A stretch of 64,000 nucleotides of DNA from Cunninghamia lanceolata (lineage: Eukaryota; Streptophyta; Pinopsida; Cupressales; Cupressaceae), in NCBI GenBank assembly GCA_027924645.1, contig BSBN01001687.1, positions 5,146,001 to 5,210,000 of the forward strand. The letters run 5' to 3'. Below, one piece after another: positions 26,801-39,606 of this stretch (its first letter is position 1; each line of letters opens with the position of its first letter). The notes beneath the pieces are model-generated. The model worked only from the letters and a program-made list of their open reading frames with translations. It made no database searches and was not told the origin of the DNA. Made by a program: the position numbers and the translations under genes.

Positions 26801-29800
26801 TAGGAAATGGAGCTGGGGTGTTGTTTATATCACCATCAGGAAAAACATTCAAGTATTCTTTTTCTCTGAATTTTGAGTGCACAAATAACATAGCTGAATA
26901 TGAAGCACTTTTAATTGGGCTAAACATTGCTAGAAAACACAAAATCAAATTGTTATCAGTGTATGGAGATTCCAAATTGATTATTTCACAAGTCAAAGGT
27001 AAATATTCCTCAAAAAACAAAAGACTAAAATAATACAGAAATGCAGCCCTGGATGATATAGAATTGTTTGATGCTTTTTCAATAAGTTGGATAGATAGAT
27101 CAAAAAATATAATGGCTGACTTCCTTGCAAATATAGCTATGAAAAGGGATGACATTACCTTGACAGGTATTTCATAAGTTGAGCCCAAAACAAGACCAAC
27201 TATCCCAGACAACATATATAACTGGCAGGTTTTTGATAATGATGTTGATTTAATCAAATTCTTGCATTGTATAGATCAATATGAGAGTCAAGAGATTGAT
27301 CTTAATGCTTTCATTGAGAAGAATGATGGTAAAGAGACTTTATTTGGGAAAGAAATTGTCTAGCTTAAAACAAATAAAATTCCAAAGGGCTTAGTAGCAT
27401 TAGAAAGAGTTTCTGATGCAAATGATCGATCCATTTCCAAAGAAGTAACAATAAAGGAGGATGATGTGGAAGAAATAAATTTGGGAACTGAATTGTCACC
27501 TAAAAAGGTCTACATTGGAAAGAAAATAACCCCTACAATCAAAAGCATGTTAATTACATTATTGAGAAAATATAAACATGTATTTGCCTGGTCCTATGAT
27601 GATCTTCAAGCATATAGGGAAGATTTGTTCCAACGCGAAATCCCACTGAAGCCAGATGCTAAGCCTTATAGACAAAAGCAGAGACCCATCAACCCAGTGT
27701 TAGAACCAAAGATGTATGAGGAACTTATAAAACTCAGGGAAGCTGGCATAATTAAACCTATTAGGCATTCATCCTGGGTCTCGAATTTAGTTCCTGTTAG
27801 GAAGAAGAATGAGGATATTAGACTTTGTGTTGACTTTAGAAAATTAAACATATCCTCCCTCAAAGATAATTATCCATTGCCTAACATGGAAACTTTACTT
27901 CAGAGAGTTACCGGTTGCGAGTTATTATCCATGATGGATGGATTCTCTGGATACAACCAAGTAAAGGTTAAAGAATCTGAACAATACAAAATATTCTTTA
28001 CCACCCCATGGGGAACTTATGTATATGTGAGAATGCCATTTGGCTTTACAAATGTTGGAGCCACATTCCAGAGGGCAATGGAAGTTGCTTTTGCAGGTTT
28101 AATAAATGAAATCATGGCTGTATACTAGGATGACCTCACTGCATATTCAAAAAAGGCCTAAGGTCATGTAAATCACCTTGAGAAGATATTTATCAGAGCA
28201 TTAGAATATGGTGTTTCCTTGAACCCCAAGAAATGTAAATTTGAAGTCACAGAAGGGAAATTACTTGGGCACATAGTATCCAAAGATGGAGTTAGGATTG
28301 ATCCCAAGAGAATAGAGGCAATAGACAAAGTTCCTATTCCAAAAATAGTCAAGGTTATACAATCATTCTTTGGACAAATAAACTTTGTGAGAAGGTTTAT
28401 ACCAAACTTTGTAGAAATAATTGACCCTATATCTAGAATGTTGAAGAAAAATGCAAAGGTTAATTGGATAGATGAATGCATAGAAGCTTTTGCATCCATA
28501 AAAAGAGCAATTAAAGAAGCTCCAGTGCTAAAATCTCCTAATTTTAGTAAACCTTTCTAGATCTTTTCCTTTGCATCTTTTCATACAGTAGCAGCAGTTA
28601 TGTTATAAAAGAATAATGAGGGTTATGAGCAGCCTATTTCTTTTTTCAGTAAATCACTCCAACATGCAGAACTTAACTATGATATCATAGAAAAATAAGC
28701 TTATGCATTGGTGAAAGCTGTCAAGGCATTTAGACCTTACTTGGTTGGGGCTAAAGTGATAGCTTATGTACCAAATGCAGCAGTCAAAGATGTGTTCATG
28801 TAGAGTGAAGTAACTAGGAAGAGATGTAGATGGATAAATCGACTTAAGGAATTTGATATAGAAATTCAAATCACAAAGCTAGTAAGGGGACAAGGGCTAA
28901 CAAAATTAATGACTAAAACAAATCTTGAGGCTGCCCAAGTATGTAATATTGAAAATGAAGAGGAAATGATAACAAGTATTGAAAAAACTCCTTGGTATAC
29001 TGACATAGTGTATTACCTCAAGCACATGAAATGCCCTAACAGATTTGATGATAATAAGAAAAGGACTCTAAAACTACATGCTTATAAATATGTACTTATA
29101 GAAGGAGAGCTTTTTTGGAAAAAAAATGATGGTATCTTACTATTTTGTTTAGATGAAGAACAAGCAAAATTTGCCTTACAAGAGATGCATCAGGGAGTTT
29201 GTGGTGGCTATTTCTTAGCTAAAACTACAGTACACAAGATATTAAGGGCTGGATACTATTGGCCCAAGGTTTTTAATGATGCCTACAGTTTTACTAGGAA
29301 GTGTGAGGCCTGTCAGAGATTCTCAGGAAAGCTAAAATATCAAGGGGCATCACCCTTGAGACCTATGCAAGTTGATGCCCCATTTCACCAATGGGGAATT
29401 GACTTTATAGGAGAGATTATGGAGAAATCAAGTGGTAGTCATAAATGGATATTAGTAGCCACTAACTATTTCATGAAATGGGTAGAAGCAGTGCCCACTA
29501 AACAAGCAACCAGCAAGGTTGTGATCAACTTCCTATTGGAAAACATTTTAGCTAGATTTGGGGTACCGTTGAGGCTTATAACTGACAATGGAATGTGTTT
29601 TAGATCGGATGAGTTTAAAAAATTTTGTAAATCATATGGTATTACGATCTCATATTCTTCTCCCTACCACCCACAAGGTAATAGGCAAGCTAAGTCTAGC
29701 AATAAAAGTATCCTGAAGATTATAAAAAGAATGCTGGATAATAACAAGAAAGCCTAGGACTCTAAGTTGAGATTGGTGTTATGCGCTGATAGGATCACAG

Positions 29801-30249
29801 TAAAGAAAGCAATTGGCAAATCACCATTTGAATTAATATATGAAGCTCATACCAAACTCCCAATACACAACCTGCTGCCAGTGTGTAAGTTTATCCTCCA
29901 AGAGGATTGGGATGTCCCAGAATCGATGGAGGAAAGGCTGGAATAGCTAATGGAATTAAATGAAATGAGGGAACAAGCAATATAGTAGAATAAAAAAATG
30001 CAAATGCAAATGAAATACCTATATGAAAAGAAGGCTAAAGTTAGAAAATTTGAGGTAGGTGACATAGTGCTTATTTGGAATGCCAGAAATCAAGAAAAGG
30101 GGAAGCATGGAAATTTTGATGCCCTATGGATTGGACCTTTTGTCATCAATGGTAAGGGAGGGAAGGATTCATATTATGTATAGAACATGTCCGGTGAGGA
30201 GCAAGAACTACCATTACATGGGCAGTTTTTGAAACATTTTTTCTCTTAA
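23851..30249 (+). pseudogene. Tat-type Ty3/gypsy Gag-Pol with archaeal-type RNase H
   Basis: A single frame runs about 6.4 kb. Gag lies at about 24,690-25,330 (WRKNVPKFIGSSELTAEEH; DFHNQFLEQF). Protease has MLDSGAAVNIM (26,293). An archaeal-type RNase H follows (about 26,755-27,160): MYFDGTCS, NNIAEYEALL, YGDSK, IDRSKNIMADFLA. RT (about 27,640-28,190) has LCVDFRKLNISSLKDNYPL and a YxDD box at 28,123-28,134 whose second codon is TAG. The usual gypsy RNase H (28,561-28,860) has Phe where its first catalytic Asp is expected. Integrase has a zinc domain (one His is Tyr at 29,209) and aspartates at 29,401 and 29,584. Lys (AAG) occupies the Glu position at 29,692. A GPF-type C-terminus (LWIGPFVING) lies near 30,130. 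About 25 internal stops are mostly TAG. I found no frameshift. The start at 23,851 is chosen as an ATG (MGGRRSKADG) about 180 bases after the LTR. Confidence 0.92.
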
Positions 30250-30532
30250 AAAGAATCTAAGAGAAAAGGATTGCCAATGCATGGACAATTCTGGTTAAAC
30301 TCTCTAAATGTTCTTTTCCATGCATGGTAGTTTAGAAGAGTTAAATAACTTGCATAAAGATTTTTCTTATCAAGAAATAAAAGTTTTTCATAATGCAATA
30401 ACCCAGGATCTTCACCCTTCATAGTTCACCCGTCGTCAAATGAAGAAGGCATTGGTCTGCTCCTCTAGAAATCTGGGATCTTGCTATGCCCACAAGAGGC
30501 ATACATCCCTAGAAAGAGCCACTGTTGGGACT

Positions 30533-33500
30533 AAAATTCCCAAGCTACTTTTTGGCAAATATTAAGTTAAATCATCCAAAGATTTCAATATGTGAGCATA
30601 TCAAATTATGAACCATTGAACTTGTGGAACATCGGCAATACAACACATTATCGGCAAGCCTAAAAACCCATTGGCCGATAGGTTGATGCTAGCATGCAAC
30701 TTAGACTTCTTGCCTGTTGACTCCCATCAACCAGAAAAATATCATTGGCCTTTCCTGAATGGGTCACCCCGACGTTATGACTGATGCCAATGAGAAACTA
30801 CCTAAAATAACTATTGGTGTGAGAACATGCATCGGAGTAAATATTTAAATGTCCACCGACGAAGGGGATGACACCGATAATTTTTTGTTGGACAAACAAA
30901 CACCCAGTCATACCAATCAGTGTAAGATGACTTGATCAGGGTATGTTTTACATATCTTCCTGACTATGTAGGTCACACCGATAGTGGAAGTCATGAAGGA
31001 TTTTGGACAAGAACAGAGATAATCTATCGCTGGGATCATTGTTATCGGTGAAGAAAAATTAAATTACACCGATCTTACATCTCTCACCGACGAAGCTTCA
31101 AGAAATATACAAAAGGAAGTGAGCATTGACGAGTGCCTTGTATCTCCTCATGATATACTAATGTGCCAAACCATTGTATATATAAGATATGACTTGTTAT
31201 CACCAGTTCTCTTTACTATTTCTACCGGTCACCCATTGCATTTAACAAAAGATACATTCCCAAGATACATTCTCGATATGCTTTTGGGATATAAAAAGGA
31301 ATATGCATATCACGGAATCTAAAGGATTATGAAATGTGATATAATTGTTGTATATTTCACGTATTGTATGTTTCGATTTATACAAAGCTAATATACATAT
31401 CGTGGATTCGAAACAATTATGAATTACATTAAGTCCTTGTATGTTTTGAGCTTTGTATGTATGTTGCAGTATACATACATTGCGAAATGCATAGCGCGGA
31501 ATTAAAAGATTATGAAATATGGTAAAATCATTGCATATTTCGCATATTGTATGCTTTCAGGGACATACATGTATCGGTACATACATTGCCAGACATACAA
31601 TGTGGAATCCCAAAAAGATTAGAGTTTGGTTAAACCAATGTATCTGGACTAAATGTATATTAGAATATACATTGCATTTTATGCAAGCTGGACTTGAAAA
31701 GTTTGTGAAATAGGGAAAATCTGTTGTATGTTTGTGCTTTGTATCTATCTGACATACATTGCCAATATACAACACATTACATACAAGTGGTGGAACCGAA
31801 AGGTTATTTAAAAAGAGTTAAGTTCTTGTATATTTTGCGCTTTGTATGCATGTTTCGAACATACATTGCATTTGATACATACAAGCCAGAATTCAAAGAA
31901 ATTTAAATCTAGTATATACAATGTATCACACCGGGATTTTATGTATATCACCAATGCATATACAAGTCTATATAAGCCTGGATTTGAATGACATATCAAA
32001 TATTATGAATTCTAGCTTGGGCCCATGCTTGTATATGAAAGAAATGTATCCGATAAAAAACAAGAGAAATATATCGGGGAAACTACTACTATCGGGTCAC
32101 TTGAAATATGTTATCCCGATGCTATATTTTATTCCGATGGTTTTCACCGATAGTTATGTCGGTGACACTCAAAAGATTGGGAAAGACTGATTTTCTCACA
32201 GTGATGTAAAGTGTCTTGCCGATACAAAACATAGAAACCCTAATACGACATCCGAATGATTAAGAATGATTAAGATATTTTTTTTGACATTTGAAATATG
32301 GTTTTTGCAGGATATACACAGCGGGGATCAAACTATAAAAACACCCACAAAAGGATCTTGAGGAACTGAATAAAATATCAATAAGGGAAGTAATTACTTG
32401 AGTAAATACACATGTTTAAATAAATGGGTTTTGATCATTTGATCAGAGATTAATTTGTGTTTTATCTGGGCTTTTTAGGAAACCCTTGAAGGATATTAAG
32501 CAAAATTGCAGTTAAAGATCCTTCTTTGATCCTGAAATGGTTATCCATTTCATGATTAGTGGCAAGAATTAAATTTCTTAAATTTGTTTATTAAGACAAA
32601 TATTGTTGTTCAGTTATCAACTGTCACAACTGTTGTAACTAGTCTGAAGCTTGTATGTCACTCTTTATAAGAGACGACCAAGACCAGAAAGAGAGATTAG
32701 AATATAGAATAGAAGATAGAATAGGAAAGATTACAGAATAGAACAGGGGATACTATAGATTAGATCTGAATAGCAATGCTGGTTCACTTTTAATATATTT
32801 TATTTTTGGTAGACCATGTGTAAAGCATTCTCTGATGAAGTCAAGTCTGTGAATGTGAAGCAGTAATTGCAGATTTTGGTATCAGCTATCTGTTTAATTT
32901 ATTCAACTATATGACTGTCTCCTTTCAATGTTTTCTCTGTTATTCAATTTGAGTTATCAAGTATACCTTCAAGTTGTCTATAGACATTTGTTGTTATAGT
33001 GTGATAAGATTAACTGGTTTCTATTTTCAGAATTAAATCCTTTAAATCTATCATAGTAACTGTGAAGGCATTGTCATGGATCTATAAGAAGAGTCATATA
33101 GTTAGGGTTTGTATTCTATCTCCAATTTTTGATAAATCTATTACAATTGCAATATCATTCTGATAGGTTCCTTCAAAGAGGGATTTAATCCTTTTAGATG
33201 AATGCAGATAATTTGATATTGTCAATTGGATATATATAAGTATGGAATACTAACTATTTCCTTGTAGGGTTGTACAAGTTACATACCTATTCTCTTATGG
33301 CAGGTAGTTCGAGTTTTTACCAAACAAGCAGTCATTTATTTCATGATCATATTGACTCTATATTCAATAAGGCACTGGTCTAATATTTTCATTATTACTT
33401 ATCCAAACTCATTTTAGATTTACTTAGTTAGATTGCATTATTGTTTTAGCTTTTCAACTTAGATTATTTTTAGAATTAATTTTCTATCTTTTTATCTATT

Positions 33501-33717
33501 TTATAATTTGTGCCATTATCAATAGTTAGATTAAGTTTGATTAAAGTAGTGACCATCTCTTTATCTGCTTTATTAATTAGAGGTTTACCCACCTAGGTCT
33601 GGCAGAGCCTGAAGTGAAGGGGGTTTAGCCATATCTACCCCGTGTCAGTTAGCCAAAAATGTCAAGAGAGCCTGGCACCCTCTTATGGTTAACGACCTAC
33701 GTTTTTGAGACCTAACA
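30533..33717 (+). repeat. 3' LTR of Tat-type gypsy element
   Basis: It is 3,185 bases, TGTTGGGACT...CCTAACA, followed by CAACC. It lacks a strong polypurine tract immediately upstream (AGAAAGAGCCAC). The internal array of the 5' LTR recurs at about 31,250-32,010. Confidence 0.93.
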
Positions 33718-34060
33718 CAACCCTAACCATTTTTCCTTTTCTTGCAACTATAGGTTTTATTGGTGAAGATATTTAGCCACATGAGGGTTTTTCTAATATC
33801 TTCCTTTCCTTTTCATTTTATTATTTCTCTTTAAATAAATAGATTAAATATTATTAGAAGGTTTCTTGTTCCTATTTTTTTTTTGTGTAGACTGGGCAAG
33901 TTCCTTGGGAACATATTTGAAACTCTATAGTTCATGCCATATAGACTACATTGCAATGTGTAGACATTTTCACTACACACTAGCATCCTCCATAGAGGTC
34001 TCAAAATTTTGTTTCCAAGTTCTTCTCTATTCTCTATTTATATTTTTATATTTGATTTGA
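33718..34060 (+). repeat. Dispersed repeat, right part (after Tat element)
   Basis: It continues the sequence broken at 20,499. Words such as TGTGTAGACT and CAATGTGTAGACAT, in the same order, also occur at 61,690-61,800. Confidence 0.45.
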
Positions 34061-35439
34061 TAAATCTATATCTAGTAAATCCATATATCAATCATTTTTA
34101 GTTTGGATTGTGTTTTGACTTACTAGGGAAAAATATTTTCTCAAGGGTAAAACATGTTACATTTAGCTAGGTTAATTTGTCAATTTTGTTAGAGTATAAA
34201 AAAATTAGTTTGCTTCTTAAAAGAGCCAGTTATTCCTAGTGTGGATCAATTTAAATCATTTGGAAAACAAAACTAGAATTTTCCTTGTCAAGTAAAATTT
34301 CATACACTAGAAATAAAAGGCTTTATTAGTTTTTTTACCACGTCCTTGTTATTGTTTGAATTGCAGCACAAGAAATAAACCAAATCCCTAATTATTATGG
34401 GTTGATGGCCTTCTTATCATCTAGCTTTCTTCATGTAGCTCCTTCTTCCCTACTCATACTAATCTCTTTGTCTTTACTCTATTCAATTACTACTATTTTT
34501 CTCTTGTCTAACATCCTTCCTCTTTGCAACCCTACTACTCTCTTCTATCTTCTTCTTTCCCATATCTTTGTTGGTCAGCCTACAACTATAAGCAAAGCTC
34601 CCACATTTTTCTTTGAATCATAACTTGTTATTCCTTTTTCTTTTCTTTCTCATGTCCCACCTTCTTAAAAACCTCTTCAATTTCTCTCATTTCCATTCTT
34701 GCCAAAATATCTACAATATTTCTTAACTCAAATCTAATTTTTACATTAAGAATGGGGCCTCTTTTTTTCCTTCCCCACACATGCCTTTCACTACTAATTA
34801 CAAAAAATTCCTCTCCTTACACCGTATTCTCCTACTTTACACCACACATACACTATCTATATTTTTTCCCTAAAATATTCTAGAGCTTCTACTCAACTTT
34901 CTAGAATTCTAACCAAAATCCTATTTGAGCATCAAAATTGTAGCATTTATTATTGGTTGAACTGCTCTATGTAGCTCCAAATCACCCTTGGTTCATGCCA
35001 AATCCTTCCCTCATGCATCAAGTACCCTATGCATAACTACAATTAGGTGGAAAATTGATCCAAAACACTCAATCACATGAACTCTAGTTTTGGAATTGTC
35101 TGGTCAAATTAAATGTACTTCCTCTTATAAAAATTAGTAGCCAAATCCTATCCAAGCACTAAGTTACTATTCAATGTAGAGGTGAATTAATGTTCTGATG
35201 AATTATTTCCTAGGAACTTATGTAATCCTCTTGTGTATGCCAAGAATTTAAAGCTATTTCCAATATGGTAGTTGTCTTGGTAGTTTTAAAAGAAGTGATT
35301 ACTCCAAAACTTATGGATCATGGTTGAATATGGGCAGCTTGCTAGACTTGACATGATGTTCTAGCATCACAAAACCTATTTTTAATGGTGTATTACTAAT
35401 GATATTATTAATGAGTAGCCCATTAGTATTTTAGTTTTA
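34061..35439. other. Non-coding AT-rich DNA
   Basis: No domain seen. A Leu/Ser-rich open stretch at 34,402-34,623 lacks any supporting context. The last 250 bases may be decayed sequence upstream of the copia relic. Confidence 0.4.
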
Positions 35440-35960
35440 AGTACTACTAGCCCACCAACTAACCCCTCTTCTAACTCTTTTATTCAAAGTACAAGTTCAT
35501 CTTCAAGTCCTAGTTCTTCAAGGAAGATAAGAAGCCTACGTAAGATTTATTAGAGGAGTACAAGACATGCACATGAAGAGGATCTGAGAGGTGAGACAAT
35601 ACATTTTTATTTACTTTCAGAAACTAATTTTGGATCATCATAACTTGAAGATTGATGTACTCATGGTGTTTGGGTTCAAGCAATGCAAGAAGAAATAGAT
35701 TATATTATAGGAATGATACCTGGAAGCTTATAAATCTACCACATGACAACAATCATTTTTTTATTAAGTGAGTCTATAAGACTAAGTACAATAGTGATGG
35801 TAGAGTTGAAAGACAGAAAGCATAACTTGTTGCAAAAGGCCCAAAAAAATGATTCTAATTATGAGGTAGTTTGGATGACTAGAAGTGTACATCTAATAAT
35901 TATTTTTCACTTAGTTTGGGATTGGTTATATAGAGCTCAAAGAAGAAAAGCTCAAAAGTA
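35440..35960 (+). pseudogene. Ty1/copia integrase-RT junction relic
   Basis: The Ser-rich run and RKIRSLRKIY (about 35,520-35,550) resemble the linker before copia RT. Then WVQAMQEEIDYI (about 35,670-35,705), and after a frameshift NDTWKLINLPHDNN, VYKTKYNSDGRVER and LVAKG (to about 35,845), follow the order of the N-terminal copia RT. Stops fall at the Trp expected before VYKTKYN and at the Arg expected before LVAKG. The catalytic part of RT is absent. No LTRs were found for it. Confidence 0.7.
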
Positions 35961-38131
35961 AACTAAATTGGAGTAACTTTTTGTAGGTACATAAGCATTA
36001 TGGCTTCAAAAGGTTGTGTTGGGTGCCAAAATAATGACAACATAAAACTCTAAAACATTCCTAAATCACCTAGGCCAGGGATTGTCGTCAAGGTGATAGG
36101 AAGAAGTTTATCAACAAGTTTTGGGCAACTTTGGCCAACTAATAGGAGTGTGTAGACTCCTCGACACTTCGAGCTCAACTTAGACTCTGGAGGGATATTT
36201 CAAGGGGTATACCTGAATAGGTATTGAGTTCAAACCAGATGAACAACTAAAAATACTCGAGAACCAAACCCAACTCATCCTCTTGACTCCAAAGCTATCA
36301 CTAAGTCAAGAATGAATGGCTATCACACAACCCCTACATAGCTGATTCAACTGTGCGAATGTACATGCAGAGGAAAGATGGTTTTTTCCCTGAACCACAC
36401 GTGAGTGATTTGTTTAATTTAAAAGATTGTTTTATCCATCTCCAATATGGACCAGTGCCTACTCCATTTGACAACTGAGCCATAAGTAGTAAAGAGGGAA
36501 GAAAGGACTAGACCAGCATCAACAAAATACTAAAATGTATTCACATTTATTTCTCAGATTATACTTCATACATTGGACATACTTAATTATCTAGAACAAA
36601 ACTATAATGACCCATTTGTAATAAGGAGATGACCCAACACAAAGCATGCATTGACTTAAATGTTGTCACACATTATCAAATCTCTATTACAATCATACCA
36701 ACAAATGTGGTGAAAGAAAATATTCTACTCCGATTATACAATCCCCTTAATCATAAAAATGGTCATGGAGACATACCATTGCATAAAATATTCTTTACAA
36801 TTCATTCCTACGTTGTGTCAAAACACATTCCTCCATTTAACACCCTAACAAGCTTTATTTGAAGACCTTAAACTATCCTGAGCCACTATAGACCGGACAA
36901 TTGGCTCAACAACCAACCCTAAAAACATCACAAAATGAGGCATATATAGCAATCAACTCCTTCAATGTAGCATAGATCATGGAAATACCAATCAACAAGC
37001 AAATACACTACAACACTGAACATGGCGTATGGCCCTGTCCGAAGAATCAAGAGAAATTTTGGGTGCCCATGCCCTACAAACTGACTTGTGTCCTTGAGGG
37101 GACCTATAGAAAATATGGTTACTTACACATTGCATCCCTCACTAAATTTGAGTACCTACACATTGACTGCAAATGTTGTATCATCCATCAGCAAAGTACC
37201 CATGATGCCTACAACTTTGCAACCTCACGCTTTATTTCTAACTATCATTTTGATTTGCCCCATTAACAAAATACCCCAGGGTGACTTCTCCACCCTTGCA
37301 TCTTTGGTATCTTCATCTGCAAACTTCTCCCTCCACTTGCCACTTGTCTTTTCTCCTTTTCTCCTCCTCTAGTCAGTGAAATTGGGCACTTCTGAACTAG
37401 GCCACTTTGCCCTTTTTCAACAATCTTTAATTTTTTCAAACTCTATTTTTGTCATCCTTTTCTACTGTGTCAGCAAAATTGCCCCATGGAAAACTATTTT
37501 TATCATTTGCCCTTATCAGAAAATCATCACTTTGTCGATATTGGCAAATCTTTAATCTGCCGAACCTTACCTTTATCTCTCTTTGGTGGGAAAAACATGA
37601 ATTTTACGAACCATTTGGCCTTGGTTATTTTCACCCTTATGGGCAAATTTTCCTTTTGCCTAACTTCTATCATTTCATCTTCATTATTTTCCTTATCAGC
37701 AAATGTCAACTTTCTTGAACCTAGCTAGTTTTTTCCTTTGTCAGTAAATTATCCATTTGCCAAACTCTTCAACTAGTTCAGTCCTTAGCCAATTCCATGA
37801 CTGATCCCTATGTTCCACTTTTCATTGATTGCCTTAGCCATATTTTGCTTTTATTTATCGCCTTTTGATTTGCCTTGTCGATAAATGCATGTTCGTAATG
37901 ATGATATCCTATAGGTAAGTATCTCTAACCCTTTATCTCTCTCATGATGTGCTTCCCCCGTGATGTGTTATGTGTTGTTTAGGCCTCCTAGGATGACCTT
38001 GGATTCTCCCATAAGGTCTGAGATACCAAGAGACCGCCTCTATTGTGACCTTCTTCTATTTGTATCATCATTATTCTATATTTCCTCTCTCTGATTTCAT
38101 TGTTGTGTTGTGTCTTACAGTCATAGCATTG
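35961..38131. other. Non-coding DNA with a motif-rich stretch
   Basis: No gene is recognised. The open stretches at 36,629-36,862, 36,979-37,266 and 37,449-37,728 overlap in several frames without any domain. From 37,380 to 37,890 the words TTTGCC and TCAGCAAA/TCGATAAA recur, each several times, at irregular spacing. Confidence 0.4.
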
Positions 38132-38134
38132 CAA

Positions 38135-38150
38135 TTGGTGACTTGGGGGC
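38135..38150 (+). promoter_or_regulatory. Tat-like primer binding site remnant
   Basis: TTGGTGACTTGGGGGC matches the Tat primer site at 23,673 apart from a missing TATT. It may mark the end of a decayed 5' LTR, but I could not find that LTR's mate. Confidence 0.35.
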
Positions 38151-38152
38151 AC

Positions 38153-39592
38153 CCTCCTACGTGACTGTCCCTAAGACACTTATTTCTCCTCTCTTATTAT
38201 TGTTTCCCTTCCTCTAGTGTTTCCATCTAGAGGGCGGATGACAAACATTTATACTGATGCGGACCTAATGTCCCTTTCGAGAGAAATCAAAAAATGGACT
38301 TAGTTCCTAATATGATGATGGGGTTGTATATTTTATCTAACGCTTGGCTAGTGGAAGCACTCGTGCTTTCCACGTAGTGAATTTGATGATGTTTCTATCT
38401 CATTTACAAACTTTAACAATATTGTTGCTCTGTGCACCTTTGATTGTCTTTGAATCTAGCCTTAGTGGTGCTCAATTTAGAGAGCTTCATGATATAGCCC
38501 CACAGTTATCCTCAAACTTTGAATTCATTGTATAACCTTGGCTCTTTGTGTGGTTAATCATATGCATTGATGTTGTTATTTATCATGATCTTGTAGACAC
38601 TAACATGTTTCTTGCAGGGATGTGTTTATGGGAACATTTGGCAATCGTAAAGTACATGTCACCTCAAGGGGGCATGGACTTTGCAAAATTCTATGTTCCC
38701 TTGTGTGTTTTCTTCCTACCTTAACGTGCTTGATATCGATAACTGATATCAACCACCTTAAGGTGGGGGCATATATAAGGTAAGCTATTTGTTATAGATG
38801 TTAGCAATGTGTTTGACCTCAGGTGCAAAGACCTGCATGATGAGTGCATCATGCATCTTGAGTTTGTTTGAAATCAATCAATCAATCATGTAAGCCCTCT
38901 GTAGAGGCAGGATATCGTGTATATCCTTTTTATCTTAAGCCATCTGCAGAGAGGGGATGGTGAATTTCTCAGAGAAGATTGCATCATCCTGTCATTTTCA
39001 AAAGTCCTCTGCGGAGGTGGGGAGTGGTTCTGTGACTAACTCAACCCTTAAGTATGTTTTTAGTAATTGTTGTGGTGAAGCGCAATTGTCAATGTGTGCC
39101 TATAATGTGCCTGAGATGGTGATGAGCCTAGAAATAGGGAACACACCATCACTTGTTTGCCATATTTTCTTAGTGTCTTCAAGTGTGTGTGTTTTGTTGT
39201 GCTTTCTTTGTTTAGCGTGTTTGTTGCCCCATATGCAGTATAAAGATTAGTGCCTTAGGGTTGTGTTTCCTACATTTTGGGAGGTTTCATTTTTGTTTCC
39301 TGCATCATGTATTATGGGAGGTTTGTTTACTTTTTTAGTACTTGCATTTGCATTTCATATATATGAGAAAAAGAAAAGAAAAGAATCATGCCTGTCTTCC
39401 ATGCATTAATGTGTCTTCTATGCATTTACTATTTTCTCCATGTTCTGCATGATTGAAATTGTCTTCTCTGTGTTTTGTGTGTCTGTTACTATTTTCTATG
39501 TGATTGGCATGTCTTTTCCGTGCTTGGTGTGTTTGATGTGTTTGTGATCATACTTTAATGCATGTATTGGCCTTGCATATATACATACATTA
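38153..39592 (+). other. Possible internal region of a pol-less Tat-like element
   Basis: It lies between the primer-site-like sequence at 38,135 and a polypurine tract at 39,593. It holds no recognisable domain; the 97-codon stretch at 38,957-39,250 is Ser/Cys-rich and not known. A second purine tract, TTAAGGTGGGGGCA, is at about 38,757. Three palindromes of the CCTCTGCRGAGG kind lie at 38,895-39,017. Confidence 0.3.
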
Positions 39593-39601
39593 AAGTGGGG
39601 G
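39593..39601 (+). promoter_or_regulatory. Polypurine tract before an LTR-like start
   Basis: AAAGTGGGGG is followed by CTAAA and then TGTAACATCAG at 39,607, the expected layout of a polypurine tract and the start of a 3' LTR. Confidence 0.5.
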
Positions 39602-39606
39602 CTAAA

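Noticed and set aside
26736..27257. 173-codon minus-strand frame
   Set aside because: Antisense of the archaeal-type RNase H domain of the Tat element, whose acidic motifs are on the plus strand.
24000..30000. TAG-rich stops in the Tat frame as a sign of a reassigned genetic code
   Set aside because: TAA and TGA also occur, and the catalytic residue losses point to decay of a dead copy.
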